Below, one piece after another: positions 9,901 to 24,900 of a stretch of 60,000 bases of DNA (the stretch's first letter is position 1; each line of letters opens with the position of its first letter). The notes beneath the pieces are model-generated. The model did not search any database. It saw nothing but the letters and a program-made list of their open reading frames with translations, and had not been told where the DNA came from. Made by a program: the position numbers and the translations under genes. The stretch comes from Bolinopsis microptera (Eukaryota > Ctenophora > Tentaculata > Lobata > Bolinopsidae): the NCBI RefSeq assembly GCF_026151205.1, contig NC_087084.1:1404312-1464311 (forward strand), in the 5' to 3' direction.

Positions 9901-12900
9901 CTTGAAATATGTGCAAAATATTTTCAAGTTCACATAAATTCCAAGTACAGAAGTCGAACAATTATTACAGTGTTTTGTTCGTATTACTAAGAAGCAGGTT
10001 CAACATCCTTGGATACGAGAACCAGCCCATTTTGGACCTGGCTCGCGTCCGTTATGTGAACACATGCCGAGAGCTCAAACACTTCTTAAAATCCTTTATA
10101 ATACACAACTACTTACTAAACTGTCATGTGAACCCTACCCAGGTTCTTGGTTGTCCGGCTGTTAGGATGGTTGTAATATGGATCACAAATGATACGTCAC
10201 TGATTGGGCCATGTGATGTGATACCTGTGGGAGGCCGGAATGAGAGGTTCCTAGTTGTTGGTCACCGGATTCAACTGTGGAGTTTAAAGAAATATTACTG
10301 AATGCCATAGTTTTTATTTAGACACAGATAATAATGGGTCTAAATTTTCAAATGCTTTTATCCTTAAATATTCCGATCTGGAGATGTTGCGGGTCAAATT
10401 TTATGTATATTATGTAATATATACATTATACATTGTATACACTATATTGTATTATACACGATACATATTGTACACCATAGTACATAATAATGAATAATGA
10501 TATGCACGATTTGAAGCGCAGCAGGTTATAAGAATGAACTCATCATCCGCAGCCGTCTTGTAATTGTAATAATATTACAAATCATTATCATAATTACTTG
10601 TAATTGTAATAATATTACAAATCATTATCATGATTATGCTGAACGTGTTACAAACATTTGAATATTATGAGACGCTAATGAAATAAACATATTTTAAATT
10701 ACTCAATGTTACATCATATAACACTAGTGTAGAATGTAGATCTAACAATATTTAGTCTTAAATTACACCGCACAGTATTTGTAACATTGTAAGCTAATCT
10801 GTCAATTGCACTTCAACCACTTATTGCATCGGCTTTATTCACGGGTAAAATTTCAGTATTTAGTGACATTTACATTTATTACAAACGTAGGAGAGTTAGA
10901 ATTAACCCAAATATCAGGGACACGAATGACTACTCCAGGATTTAAGAGACTAAACCTTCAACACTGAAAACATTCAGATTCTTGCCAAATATATTTCGAT
11001 TGTAGTCATCTCCAGTGACATTGAACCGAAAAAATGTTAAAAGGTTAGTGAAACTCAAGCCGTTACAAAATTAAGAATCCGAAAAAGGTAAAAAGATCAT
11101 TACAAACGTATTCTCTTGGAATGTAAAAACAAAGTAAACAAACCAACAGTTCTTATTTTTATTGCTTTTCAGGATACCAATTCCCAGAAGAAGAAGTTCG
11201 ATGACAAATACTGGACTCTGATTGTGGAGAATGTGAGTTATTTAATTAGGTTAATTAAATGTGTTGTTAATTAATTGTATTGTTAATCAAATTTAACCAC
11301 GCTTCGACATTAAAACATACCCCAAAAAGATATAATATATCCAGGCCATTCAAGCGCGACCTAGTACTATAGTACGTAGTGTATACCTAGCGTCTGGAAA
11401 ATGAACATTGTGAACCTTAATTAAATATAAATATCTAATTCTAACACCTACCCAGGTTACTATACTAACTAATACATTTATTGTGAATGTAACACAAGGT
11501 ACAGTGTTGATTGAGAGGCTTTCTCTTTCTCAATTTGATGAAATTCATCTAAAATGAACTCCACTTTACTATTCACTGATCAAAGCCTTATTGAAAGCTT
11601 TTCATGAAATTACTTTAAACCAGATTTGCTGATCAGAAATCTTTACTTTAGGCGATATTCTGAGAAATCTTTGACATTTGAAAAACTTCCCAATCAAGAA
11701 GAAGTATTTTTAGCAGTATTTTTCTACACACTTAGTTTAGAGAGGCACAAATTAAAATTACAAAATTCTAATGTGGCACATTATTTAGTATATATCTAAT
11801 TATATATAAGTAATAAGATAATTATTCTACTTTCTACTTTCTACTTTGTTAAGGGGGCCGGGGGGGGGGGGGGGGGGGGGGGTCTTCATCAAAATTCTCT
11901 CGAAATCGACTTTATAGTTGTTTCTGATAGAGGGGAGTGATATCTATCAGCTGCTTTTGGTCCCATGGAAAAATATTGTTCCTAGCCGAAATTATCGCCG
12001 GTCTAAGGTCAGCGCTTATGTGTAATTGTATTGCGCGAGCGATTTTCAATCGCAAATTCTGAAAATCGGGTCTAAAAATCTATCTTCTCCCACATTTTTT
12101 GAGCAATCACCCTGAAACTTTCAGGATATGTTCTAGGGACCATTTAGAAGAGAATGATCATACAAAATTTTGAGATAGGCCTTTTAAAATTTTTTATTCA
12201 ATTTTGAAAATCTTGGACCTCGTTTTTTTACGATTTTTTGAGGTCCAAGATTTTCAAAATTGAATAAAAAATTTTTAAAGGCCTATCTCAAAATTTTGTA
12301 TGATCATTCTCTTCTAAATGGTCCCTAGAACATATCCTGAAAGTTTCAGGGTGATTGCTCAAAAAATGTGGGAGAAGATAGATTTTTAGACTCGATTTTC
12401 AGAATTTGCGATTGAAAATCGCGCGCGCAATACAATTACACATAAGCGCTGACCTTAGACCGGCGATAATTTCGGCTAGGAACAATATTTTTCCATGGGA
12501 CCAAAAGCAGCTGATAGATATCACTCCCCTCTATCAGAAACAACTATAAAGTCGATTTCGAGAGAATTTTGATGAAGACCCCCCCCGGCCCCCTTAATGC
12601 ATAAACTAAGAGAGAAGATCACAATACTCCATTAGATATTTAATCTAATCTAGATATATATTATATAAGTATCCTTTATGACATTGTCATTCAAATAGTT
12701 TAATCTGATACCAGGTTTATTTGAAAACCAAAATTTGTAACTTAATTAATTTATGACGCATATCAAGGGTTTGAACTTGAACCTCTCACAGTCCACAGAT
12801 TAGTTATCTTATTTGAACCTCTCACTGATTAGTCGTCTTATTTGAACCTCTCACAGATAAGTCGTCTTATTTGAACCTCTCACAGATTAGTCGTCTTATT

Positions 12901-15900
12901 TGAACCTCTCACAGATTAGTTATCTTATTTGAACCTCTCACAGATTAGTCGTCTTATTTGAACCTCTCACAGATTAGTCGTCTTATTTGAACCTCTCACA
13001 GATTAGTCGTCTTATTTGAACCTCTCACAGATTAGTCGTCTTATTTGACCTCTCACAGATTAGTCGTCTTATTTGAACCTCTCACAGATTAGTCGTCTTA
13101 TTTGAACCTCTCACAGATTAGTCGTCTTATTTGACCTCTCACAGATTAGTCGTCTTATTTGAACCTCTCACAGATTAGTCGTATTATTTGAACCTCTCAC
13201 AGATTAGTCGTCTTATTTGACCTCTCACAGATTAGTCGTCTTATTTGAACCTCTCACAGATTAGTTATCTTATTTCAACCTCTCACAGATTAGCCCCCTT
13301 ACTCTCACCTCCCACAGATTGGCCCTAATGGGAAGCACAAAGCTCTGGCCACTAAGAGGATCAACATGTCCCAGATGGCAGACCCCTCACTTCACCCTCA
13401 GGAGACTAGAAGAAAGTACAGGATGAAAACCTGTTGCTCGTAAAGTTCATCTGACCGAGGTAGGCACTACTGTAGCATTGGAATGTTACACTTAACAGTG
13501 AGCAAGGGGGGGGGGGCGGGAGGGTGGTGCCAATTGCATAAAATGGCATAAAATGGAGAACTACTCAAGGGTTTTTCAATTTTCTGCATAGAAAAAGTCT
13601 CCATTTTATACCATATTATGCCATATATGCATATTATGCCATTGCCCCCCCCCCCCCCCCCCCCCCCCCCGTGAGCAAGTTTAGTAAAGATTTGATGATC
13701 AGTTATTCAACGAGATATCACCCACCATATATTTTACTCGTGACTATGTATACTTCACAGTTAGTGTTGGGAGTTGTTTATCCTGGCAGATTCAAACCTT
13801 AAACTGTTATTATATTATGTGGTAACCAAAGAAATGATGTTTGTCTAGATGTTGTATTTACAGTTTGTTAGACTAAGTTAAGTACTAACAGCAGATGTAT
13901 AAGCTGCTGGATCAGTATCTCGTGACATTAGCACTCAATTACCGTGGGCATACACTGTTTAGTGCCCAGATTTACCTTTCAGAAGTGTTTTTCTTCCCGA
14001 TACTCCTAGCCATAATTTCCCACCACCAGCCTACTCGAGCGGATCCCAATTTTTTCGAAAAAATTACTTGATATTAGAAAATATAGGGAGTTTTAAAGTT
14101 ACTGAGTTTATTGGATTTGGTCAGTTTAAAATGTGTGTGTATATAATAATATATTATATAAAAGGGATTAAAGTATTAAATTTGCCGGTTTGTGATCAAT
14201 CTTCTTTCCTCTAGAGCATCTAGCATGTAACGGGCAGGCAGAAGTAGCGACTATCACAAGTATTACATAATATTTGGAGTTGATAGAATGTTCATCCTAA
14301 AGAACTCACCTCCTGGAATATTATTATTGTTTGCTTCCCCCGTCACCCAGTTAATCTGTATTATAAAGGTCAGATAGTATCCCGTCCAGATACTAGATAT
14401 CAAATTAGCTGTATTATTAGTTATTAGGTGTAGGACTGTAGGTGTAAGCAACACATCAGCCGTTTAATGAGCCGTGACTGTTGTTAGCGGAATGCGCGGA
14501 ATGCGTGACATGTTAGTTATGTAGCTAACTATCACTCTAACTCTATAACTCTATCAGCCTTCCTTGTGGGAGCATGATGCTGATATTTAGAATATTTTAA
14601 TACTAATCTGCTAGCTGCAGAACACAGATCACACAATAAGCTGCAGAACACAGATCACACAATAAGCTGCAGAACACAGATCACACAATAAGCTGCAGAA
14701 CACAGATCACACAATAAGCTGCAGAACACAGATCACACAATAAGCTGCAGAACACAGATCACACAATAAGCTGCAGAACACAGATCACACAATAAGCTGC
14801 AGAACACAGATCACACTATAAGCTGCAGAACACAGATCACACAATAAGCTGCAGAACACAGTTCACACAATAAGCTGCAGAACACAGATCTCACAATAAG
14901 CTGCAGAACACAGATCACACAATAAGCTGCAGAACACAGATCACACAATAAGCTGCAGAGCACAGATCACACAATAAGCTGCAGAACACAGATCACACAA
15001 TAAGCTGCAGAACACAGATCACACAATAAGCTGCAGAACACAGATCACACAATAAGCTGCAGAACACAGATCACACAATAAGCTGCAGAACACAGATCAC
15101 ACAATAAGCTGCAGAACACAGATCACACAATAAGCTGCAGAACACAGATCACACAATAAGCTGCAGAACACAGATCACACAATAAGCTGCAGAACACAGA
15201 TCACACAATAAGCTGCAGAACACAGATCACACAGTAAGCTGAAGAACACAGATCACACAATAAGCTGCAGAACACAGATCACACAATAAGCTGCAGAGCA
15301 CAGATCACATAATAAACTGCAGAACACAGATCTCACAATAAGCTGAAGTACACAGATCACACAATAAGCTGCTGAACACAGTTCACACAATAAGCTGCAG
15401 AGCACAGATCACACAATAAGCTGCAGAACACAGATCTCACAATAAGCTGCAGAACACAGATCACACAATAAGCTGCAGAACACAGATCACACAATAAGCT
15501 GCAGAACACAGATCACACAATAAGCTGCAGAAGACAGATCATACAATAATCTGCAGAACACAGATCACACAATAAGCTGCAGAACACAGATCACACAATA
15601 AGCTGCAGAACTCAGATCACACAGTAAGCTGCTGAACACAGATCACACAATAAGCTGCAGAACACCGATCACACAGTAAGCTGAAGAACACAGATCACAC
15701 AATAAGCTGCAGAACACAGATCACACAATAAGCTGCAGTACACAGATCACACAATAAGCTGCAGAACACAGATCACACAATAAGCTGCAGAACTCAGATC
15801 ACACAGTAAGCTGCAGAACACAGATCACACAGTAAGCTGCAGAACACAGATCTCACAATAAGCTGCAGAACACAGATCACACAATAAGCTGCAGAACACA

Positions 15901-18900
15901 GATCACACAATAAGCTGCAGAACACAGATCACACAATAAGCTGCAGAACACAGATCACACAATAAGCTGCAGAACACACAATCTCACAATAAACTGCAGA
16001 ACACAGATCACACAGTAAGCTGCAGAACACAGATCTCACAATAAGCTGCAGAACACAGATCACACAATAAGCTGCAGAACACAGATCACACAATAAGCTG
16101 CAGAACACAGATCACACAATAAGCTGCAGAACACAGATCACACATTAAGCTGCAGAACACACAATCTCACAATAAGCTGCAGAACACAAATCACACAATA
16201 AACTGCAGAACACAGATCACACAGTAAGCTGCAGAACACAGATCTCACAATAAGCTGCAGAACACAGATCACACAATAAGCTGCAGAACACAGATCACAC
16301 AGTAAGCTGCAGAACACAGATCTCACAATAAGCTGCAGAACACAGATCACACAATAAGCTGCAGAACACAGATCTCACAATAAGCTGCAGAACACACAAT
16401 CTCACAATAAGCTGCAGTACACAGATCACACAATAAGCTGCAGAACACAGATCACACAATAAGCTGCAGAACACAGATCACACAATAAGCTGCAGAACAC
16501 ACAATCTCACAATAAACTGCAGAACACAGATCACACAGTAAGCTGCAGAACACAGATCTCACAATAAGCTGCAAAACACAGATCACACAATAAGCTGCAG
16601 AACACAGATCACACAATAAGCTGCAGAACACAGATCACACAATAAGCTGCAGAACACAGATCACACATTAAGCTGCAGAACACACAATCTCACAATAAGC
16701 TGCAGAACACAAATCACACAATAAACTGCAGAACACAGATCACACAGTTAGCTGCAGAACACAGATCTCACAATAAGCTGCAGAACACAGATCACACAAT
16801 AAGCTGCAGAACACAGATCACACAATAAGCTGCAGAACACAGATCACATAATAAGCTGCAGAACACAGAGCACACAATAAGCAGCAGAACACAGATCACA
16901 CAATAAGCTGCAGAACACAGATCACACAGTAAGCTGCAGAACACAGATCTCACAATAAGCTGCAGAACACAGATCACACAATAAGCTGCAGAACACAGAT
17001 CACACAATAAGCTGCAGAACACAGATCTCACAATAAGCTGCAGAACACAGATCACACAATAAGCTGCAGAACACAGATCACACAATAAGCTGCAGAACAC
17101 AGATCACACAATAAGCTGCAGAACACAGATCACACAATAAGCTGCAGAACACAGATCACACAATAAGCTGCAGATCACACAATAAGCTGCAGAACACAGA
17201 TCTCACAATAAGCTGCAGAACACAGATCACACAGTAAGCTGCAGAACACAGATCTCACAATAAGCTGCAGAACACAGATCTCACAATAAGCTGCAGAACA
17301 CAGATCACACAATAAGCTGCAGAACACAGATCACACAATAAGCTGCAGAACACAGATCACACAATAAGCTGCAGAACACAGATCACACAATAAGCTGCAG
17401 AACACAGATCACACAATAAGCTGCAGAACACAGATCACACAATAAGCTGCAGAACACAGATCACACAGTAAGCTGCAGAACACAGATCTCACAATAAGCT
17501 GCAGAACACAGATCACACAGTAAGCTGCAGAACACAGATCTCACAATAAGCTGCAGAACACAGATCACACAATAAGCTGCAGAACACAGATCACACAATA
17601 AGCTGCAGAACACAGATCACACAATAAGCTGCAGAACACAGATCACACAATAAGCTGCAGAACACAGATCACACAATAAGCTGCAGAACACAGATCACAC
17701 TATAAGCTGCAGAACACAGATCACACAATAAGCTGCAGAACACAGATCTCACAATAAGCTGCAGAACACAGATCACACAATAAGCTGCAGAACACAGATC
17801 ACACAGTAAGCTGCAGAACACAGATCACACAATAAGCTGCAGAACACAGATCACACAGTAAGCTGCAGAACACAGATCACACAGTAAGCTGCAGAACACA
17901 GATCACACAGTAAGCTGCAGAACACAGATCACACAGTAAGCTGCAGAACACAGATCACACAGTAAGCTGCAGAACACAGATCACACAGTAAGCTGCAGAA
18001 CACAGATCACACAATAAGCTGCAGAACACAGATCACACAATAAGCTGCAGAACACAGATCACACAATAAGCTGCAGAACACAGATCACACAATAAGCTGC
18101 AGAACACAGATCACACAATAAGCTGCAGAACACAGATCACACAATAAGCTGCAGAACACAGATCACACAATAAGCTGCAGAACACAGATCACACAATAAG
18201 CTGCAGAACACAGATCACACAATAAGCTGCAGAACACAGATCACACAATAAGCTGCAGAACACAGATCACACAATAAGCTGCAGAACACAGATCACACAA
18301 TAAGCTGCAGAACACAGATCACACAATAAGCTGCAGAACACAGATCACACAATAAGCTGCAGAACACAGATCACACAATAAGCTGCAGAACACAGATCAC
18401 ACAATAAGCTGCAGAACACAGATCACACAATAAGCTGCAGAACACAGATCACACAATAAGCTGCAGAACACAGATCACACAATAAGCTGCAGAACACAGA
18501 TCACACAATAAGCTGCAGAGCACAGATCACACAATAAGCTGCAGAACACAGATCACACAATAAGCTGCAGAACACAGATCACACAATAAGCTGCAGAACA
18601 CAGATCACACAATAAGCTGCAGAACACAGATCACACAATAAGCTGCAGAACACAGATCACACAATAAGCTGCAGAACACAGATCACACAATAAGCTGCAG
18701 AACACAGATCACACAATAAGCTGCAGAACACAGATCACACAGTAAGCTGCAGAACACAGATCACACAGTAAGCTGCAGAACACAGATCACACAATAAGCT
18801 GCAGAACACAGATCACACAGTAAGCTGCAGAACACAGATCACACAGTAAGCTGCAGAACACAGATCACACAATAAGCTGCAGAACACAGATCACACAATA

Positions 18901-21900
18901 AGCTGCAGAACACAGATCACACAATAAGCTGCAGAACACAGATCACACAATAAGCTGCAGAACACAGATCTCACAATAAGCTGCAGAACACAGATCACAC
19001 AATAAGCTGCAGAGCACAGATCACATAATAAACTGCAGAACACAGATCTCACAATAAGCTGCAGTACACAGATCACACAATAAGCTGCTGAACACAGTTC
19101 ACACAATAAGCTGCAGAACACAGATCAAACAATAAGCTGCAGTACACAGATCACACAATAAACTGCAGAACACAGATCTCACAATAAGCTGCAGTACACA
19201 GATCACACAATAAGCTGCTGAACACAGATCACACAATAAGCTGCAGAACACAGATCACACAATAAGCTGCAGAACACAGATCACACAATAAGCTGCAGAA
19301 CACAGATCACACAATAAGCTGCAGAACACAGATCACACAATAAGCTGCAGAACACAGATCACACAGTAAGCTGAAGAACACAGATCACACAATAAGCTGC
19401 AGAACACAGATCACACAATAAGCTGCAGAGCACAGATCACATAATAAACTGCAGAACACAGATCTCACAATAAGCTGCAGTACACAGATCACACAATAAG
19501 CTGCTGAACACAGTTCACACAATAAGCTGCAGAGCACAGATCACACAATAAGCTGCAGAACACAGATCTCACAATAAGCTGCAGAACACAGATCACACAA
19601 TAAGCTGCAGAACACAGATCACACAATAAGCTGCAGAACACAGATCACACAATAAGCTGCAGAACACAGATCATACAATAATCTGCAGAACACAGATCAC
19701 ACAATAAGCTGCAGAACACAGATCACACAATAAGCTGCAGAACTCAGATCACACAGTAAGCTGCTGAACACAGATCACACAATAAGCTGCAGAACACCGA
19801 TCACACAGTAAGCTGAAGAACACAGATCACACAATAAGCTGCAGAACACAGATCACACAATAAGCTGCAGTACACAGATCACACAATAAGCTGCAGATCA
19901 CACAATAAGCTGCAGAACACAAATCTCACAATAAGCTGCAGATCACACAATAAGCTGCAGAACACAGATCTCACAATAAGCTGCAGAACACAGATCACAC
20001 AATAAGCTGCAGAACACAGATCACACAATAAGCTGCAGAACACAGATCACACAATAAGCTGCAGATCACACAATAAGCTGCAGAACACAGATCTCACAAT
20101 AAGCTGCAGAACACAGATCACACAGTAAGCTGCAGAACACAGATCTCACAATAAGCTGCAGAACACAGATCTCACAATAAGCTGCAGAACACAGATCACA
20201 CAATAAGCTGCAGAACACAGATCACACAATAAGCTGCAGAACACAGATCACACAATAAGCTGCAGAACACAGATCACACAATAAGCTGCAGAACACAGAT
20301 CACACAATAAGCTGCAGAACACAGATCACACAATAAGCTGCAGAACACAGATCACACAATAAGCTGCAGAACACAGATCACACAATAAGCTGCAGAACAC
20401 AGATCACACAATAAGCTGCAGAACACAGATCACACAATAAGCTGCAGAGCACAGATCACACAATAAGCTGCAGAACACAGATCACACAATAAGCTGCAGA
20501 ACACAGATCACACAATAAGCTGCAGAACACAGATCACACAATAAGCTGCAGAACACAGATCACACAATAAGCTGCAGAACACAGATCACACAATAAGCTG
20601 CAGAACACAGATCACACAATAAGCTGCAGAACACAGATCACACAATAAGCTGCAGAACACAGATCACACAGTAAGCTGCAGAACACAGATCACACAGTAA
20701 GCTGCAGAACACAGATCACACAATAAGCTGCAGAACACAGATCACACAGTAAGCTGCAGAACACAGATCACACAGTAAGCTGCAGAACACAGATCACACA
20801 ATAAGCTGCAGAACACAGATCACACAATAAGCTGCAGAACACAGATCACACAATAAGCTGCAGAACACAGATCACACAATAAGCTGCAGAACACAGATCT
20901 CACAATAAGCTGCAGAACACAGATCACACAATAAGCTGCAGAGCACAGATCACATAATAAACTGCAGAACACAGATCACACAGTAAGCTGCAGAACACAG
21001 ATCACACAATAAGCTGCAGAACACAGATCACACAGTAAGCTGCAGAACACAGATCACACAGTAAGCTGCAGAACACAGATCACACAATAAGCTGCAGAAC
21101 ACAGATCACACAATAAGCTGCAGAACACAGATCACACAATAAGCTGCAGAACACAGATCACACAATAAGCTGCAGAACACAGATCTCACAATAAGCTGCA
21201 GAACACAGATCACACAATAAGCTGCAGAGCACAGATCACATAATAAACTGCAGAACACAGATCTCACAATAAGCTGCAGTACACAGATCACACAATAAGC
21301 TGCTGAACACAGTTCACACAATAAGCTGCAGAACACAGATCAAACAATAAGCTGCAGTACACAGATCACACAATAAACTGCAGAACACAGATCTCACAAT
21401 AAGCTGCAGTACACAGATCACACAATAAGCTGCTGAACACAGATCACACAATAAGCTGCAGAACACAGATCACACAATAAGCTGCAGAACACAGATCACA
21501 CAATAAGCTGCAGAACACAGATCACACAATAAGCTGCAGAACACAGATCACACAATAAGCTGCAGAACACAGATCACACAGTAAGCTGAAGAACACAGAT
21601 CACACAATAAGCTGCAGAACACAGATCACACAATAAGCTGCAGAGCACAGATCACATAATAAACTGCAGAACACAGATCTCACAATAAGCTGCAGTACAC
21701 AGATCACACAATAAGCTGCTGAACACAGTTCACACAATAAGCTGCAGAGCACAGATCACACAATAAGCTGCAGAACACAGATCTCACAATAAGCTGCAGA
21801 ACACAGATCACACAATAAGCTGCAGAACACAGATCACACAATAAGCTGCAGAACACAGATCACACAATAAGCTGCAGAACACAGATCATACAATAATCTG

Positions 21901-24900
21901 CAGAACACAGATCACACAATAAGCTGCAGAACACAGATCACACAATAAGCTGCAGAACTCAGATCACACAGTAAGCTGCTGAACACAGATCACACAATAA
22001 GCTGCAGAACACCGATCACACAGTAAGCTGAAGAACACAGATCACACAATAAGCTGCAGAACACAGATCACACAATAAGCTGCAGTACACAGATCACACA
22101 ATAAGCTGCAGATCACACAATAAGCTGCAGAACACAGATCTCACAATAAGCTGCAGATCACACAATAAGCTGCAGAACACAGATCTCACAATAAGCTGCA
22201 GAACACAGATCACACAATAAGCTGCAGAACACAGATCACACAATAAGCTGCAGAACACAGATCACACAATAAGCTGCAGATCACACAATAAGCTGCAGAA
22301 CACAGATCTCACAATAAGCTGCAGAACACAGATCACACAGTAAGCTGCAGAACACAGATCTCACAATAAGCTGCAGAACACAGATCTCACAATAAGCTGC
22401 AGAACACAGATCACACAATAAGCTGCAGAACACAGATCACACAATAAGCTGCAGAACACAGATCACACAATAAGCTGCAGAACACAGATCACACAATAAG
22501 CTGCAGAACACAGATCACACAATAAGCTGCAGAACACAGATCACACAATAAGCTGCAGAACACAGATCACACAATAAGCTGCAGAACACAGATCACACAA
22601 TAAGCTGCAGAACACAGATCACACAGTAAGCTGCAGAACACAGATCACACAGTAAGCTGCAGAACACAGATCACACAATAAGCTGCAGAACACAGATCAC
22701 ACAATAAGCTGCAGAACACAGATCACACAATAAGCTGCAGAACACAGATCACACAATAAGCTGCAGAACACAGATCTCACAATAAGCTGCAGAACACAGA
22801 TCACACAATAAGCTGCAGAGCACAGATCACATAATAAACTGCAGAACACAGATCTCACAATAAGCTGCAGTACACAGATCACACAATAAGCTGCTGAACA
22901 CAGTTCACACAATAAGCTGCAGAACACAGATCAAACAATAAGCTGCAGTACACAGATCACACAATAAACTGCAGAACACAGATCTCACAATAAGCTGCAG
23001 TACACAGATCACACAATAAGCTGCTGAACACAGATCACACAATAAGCTGCAGAACACAGATCACACAATAAGCTGCAGAACACAGATCACACAATAAGCT
23101 GCAGAACACAGATCACACAATAAGCTGCAGAACACAGATCACACAATAAGCTGCAGAACACAGATCACACAGTAAGCTGAAGAACACAGATCACACAATA
23201 AGCTGCAGAACACAGATCACACAATAAGCTGCAGAGCACAGATCACATAATAAACTGCAGAACACAGATCTCACAATAAGCTGCAGTACACAGATCACAC
23301 AATAAGCTGCTGAACACAGTTCACACAATAAGCTGCAGAGCACAGATCACACAATAAGCTGCAGAACACAGATCTCACAATAAGCTGCAGAACACAGATC
23401 ACACAATAAGCTGCAGAACACAGATCACACAATAAGCTGCAGAACACAGATCACACAATAAGCTGCAGAACACAGATCATACAATAATCTGCAGAACACA
23501 GATCACACAATAAGCTGCAGAACACAGATCACACAATAAGCTGCAGAACTCAGATCACACAGTAAGCTGCTGAACACAGATCACACAATAAGCTGCAGAA
23601 CACCGATCACACAGTAAGCTGAAGAACACAGATCACACAATAAGCTGCAGAACACAGATCACACAATAAGCTGCAGTACACAGATCACACAATAAGCTGC
23701 AGATCACACAATAAGCTGCAGAACACAGATCTCACAATAAGCTGCAGATCACACAATAAGCTGCAGAACACAGATCTCACAATAAGCTGCAGAACACAGA
23801 TCACACAATAAGCTGCAGAACACAGATCACACAATAAGCTGCAGAACACAGATCACACAATAAGCTGCAGATCACACAATAAGCTGCAGAACACAGATCT
23901 CACAATAAGCTGCAGAACACAGATCACACAGTAAGCTGCAGAACACAGATCTCACAATAAGCTGCAGAACACAGATCTCACAATAAGCTGCAGAACACAG
24001 ATCACACAATAAGCTGCAGAACACAGATCACACAATAAGCTGCAGAACACAGATCACACAATAAGCTGCAGAACACAGATCACACAATAAGCTGCAGAAC
24101 ACAGATCACACAATAAGCTGCAGAACACAGATCACACAATAAGCTGCAGAACACAGATCACACAGTAAGCTGCAGAACACAGATCTCACAATAAGCTGCA
24201 GAACACAGATCACACAGTAAGCTGCAGAACACAGATCTCACAATAAGCTGCAGAACACAGATCACACAATAAGCTGCAGAACACAGATCACACAATAAGC
24301 TGCAGAACACAGATCACACAATAAGCTGCAGAACACAGATCACACAATAAGCTGCAGAACACAGATCACACAATAAGCTGCAGAACACAGATCACACTAT
24401 AAGCTGCAGAACACAGATCACACAATAAGCTGCAGAACACAGATCTCACAATAAGCTGCAGAACACAGATCACACAATAAGCTGCAGAACACAGATCACA
24501 CAGTAAGCTGCAGAACACAGATCACACAGTAAGCTGCAGAACACAGATCACACAGTAAGCTGCAGAACACAGATCACACAGTAAGCTGCAGAACACAGAT
24601 CACACAGTAAGCTGCAGAACACAGATCACACAGTAAGCTGCAGAACACAGATCACACAGTAAGCTGCAGAACACAGATCACACAATAAGCTGCAGAACAC
24701 AGATCACACAATAAGCTGCAGAACACAGATCACACAATAAGCTGCAGAACACAGATCACACAATAAGCTGCAGAACACAGATCACACAATAAGCTGCAGA
24801 ACACAGATCACACAATAAGCTGCAGAACACAGATCACACAATAAGCTGCAGAACACAGATCACACAATAAGCTGCAGAACACAGATCACACAATAAGCTG

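Larger units (their letters stand above)
7423..11172 (+). other. EHBP1-like intron 3
   Basis: A 3.75-kb AT-rich intron. It contains a local duplication (7441/9516), the TTAA-flanked palindromic MITE at 8372-8952, a 35-bp direct repeat (10557/10597) and an AT-rich microsatellite around 10405-10480. One 130-codon reading frame (9909-10301) is listed separately. Confidence 0.7.
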
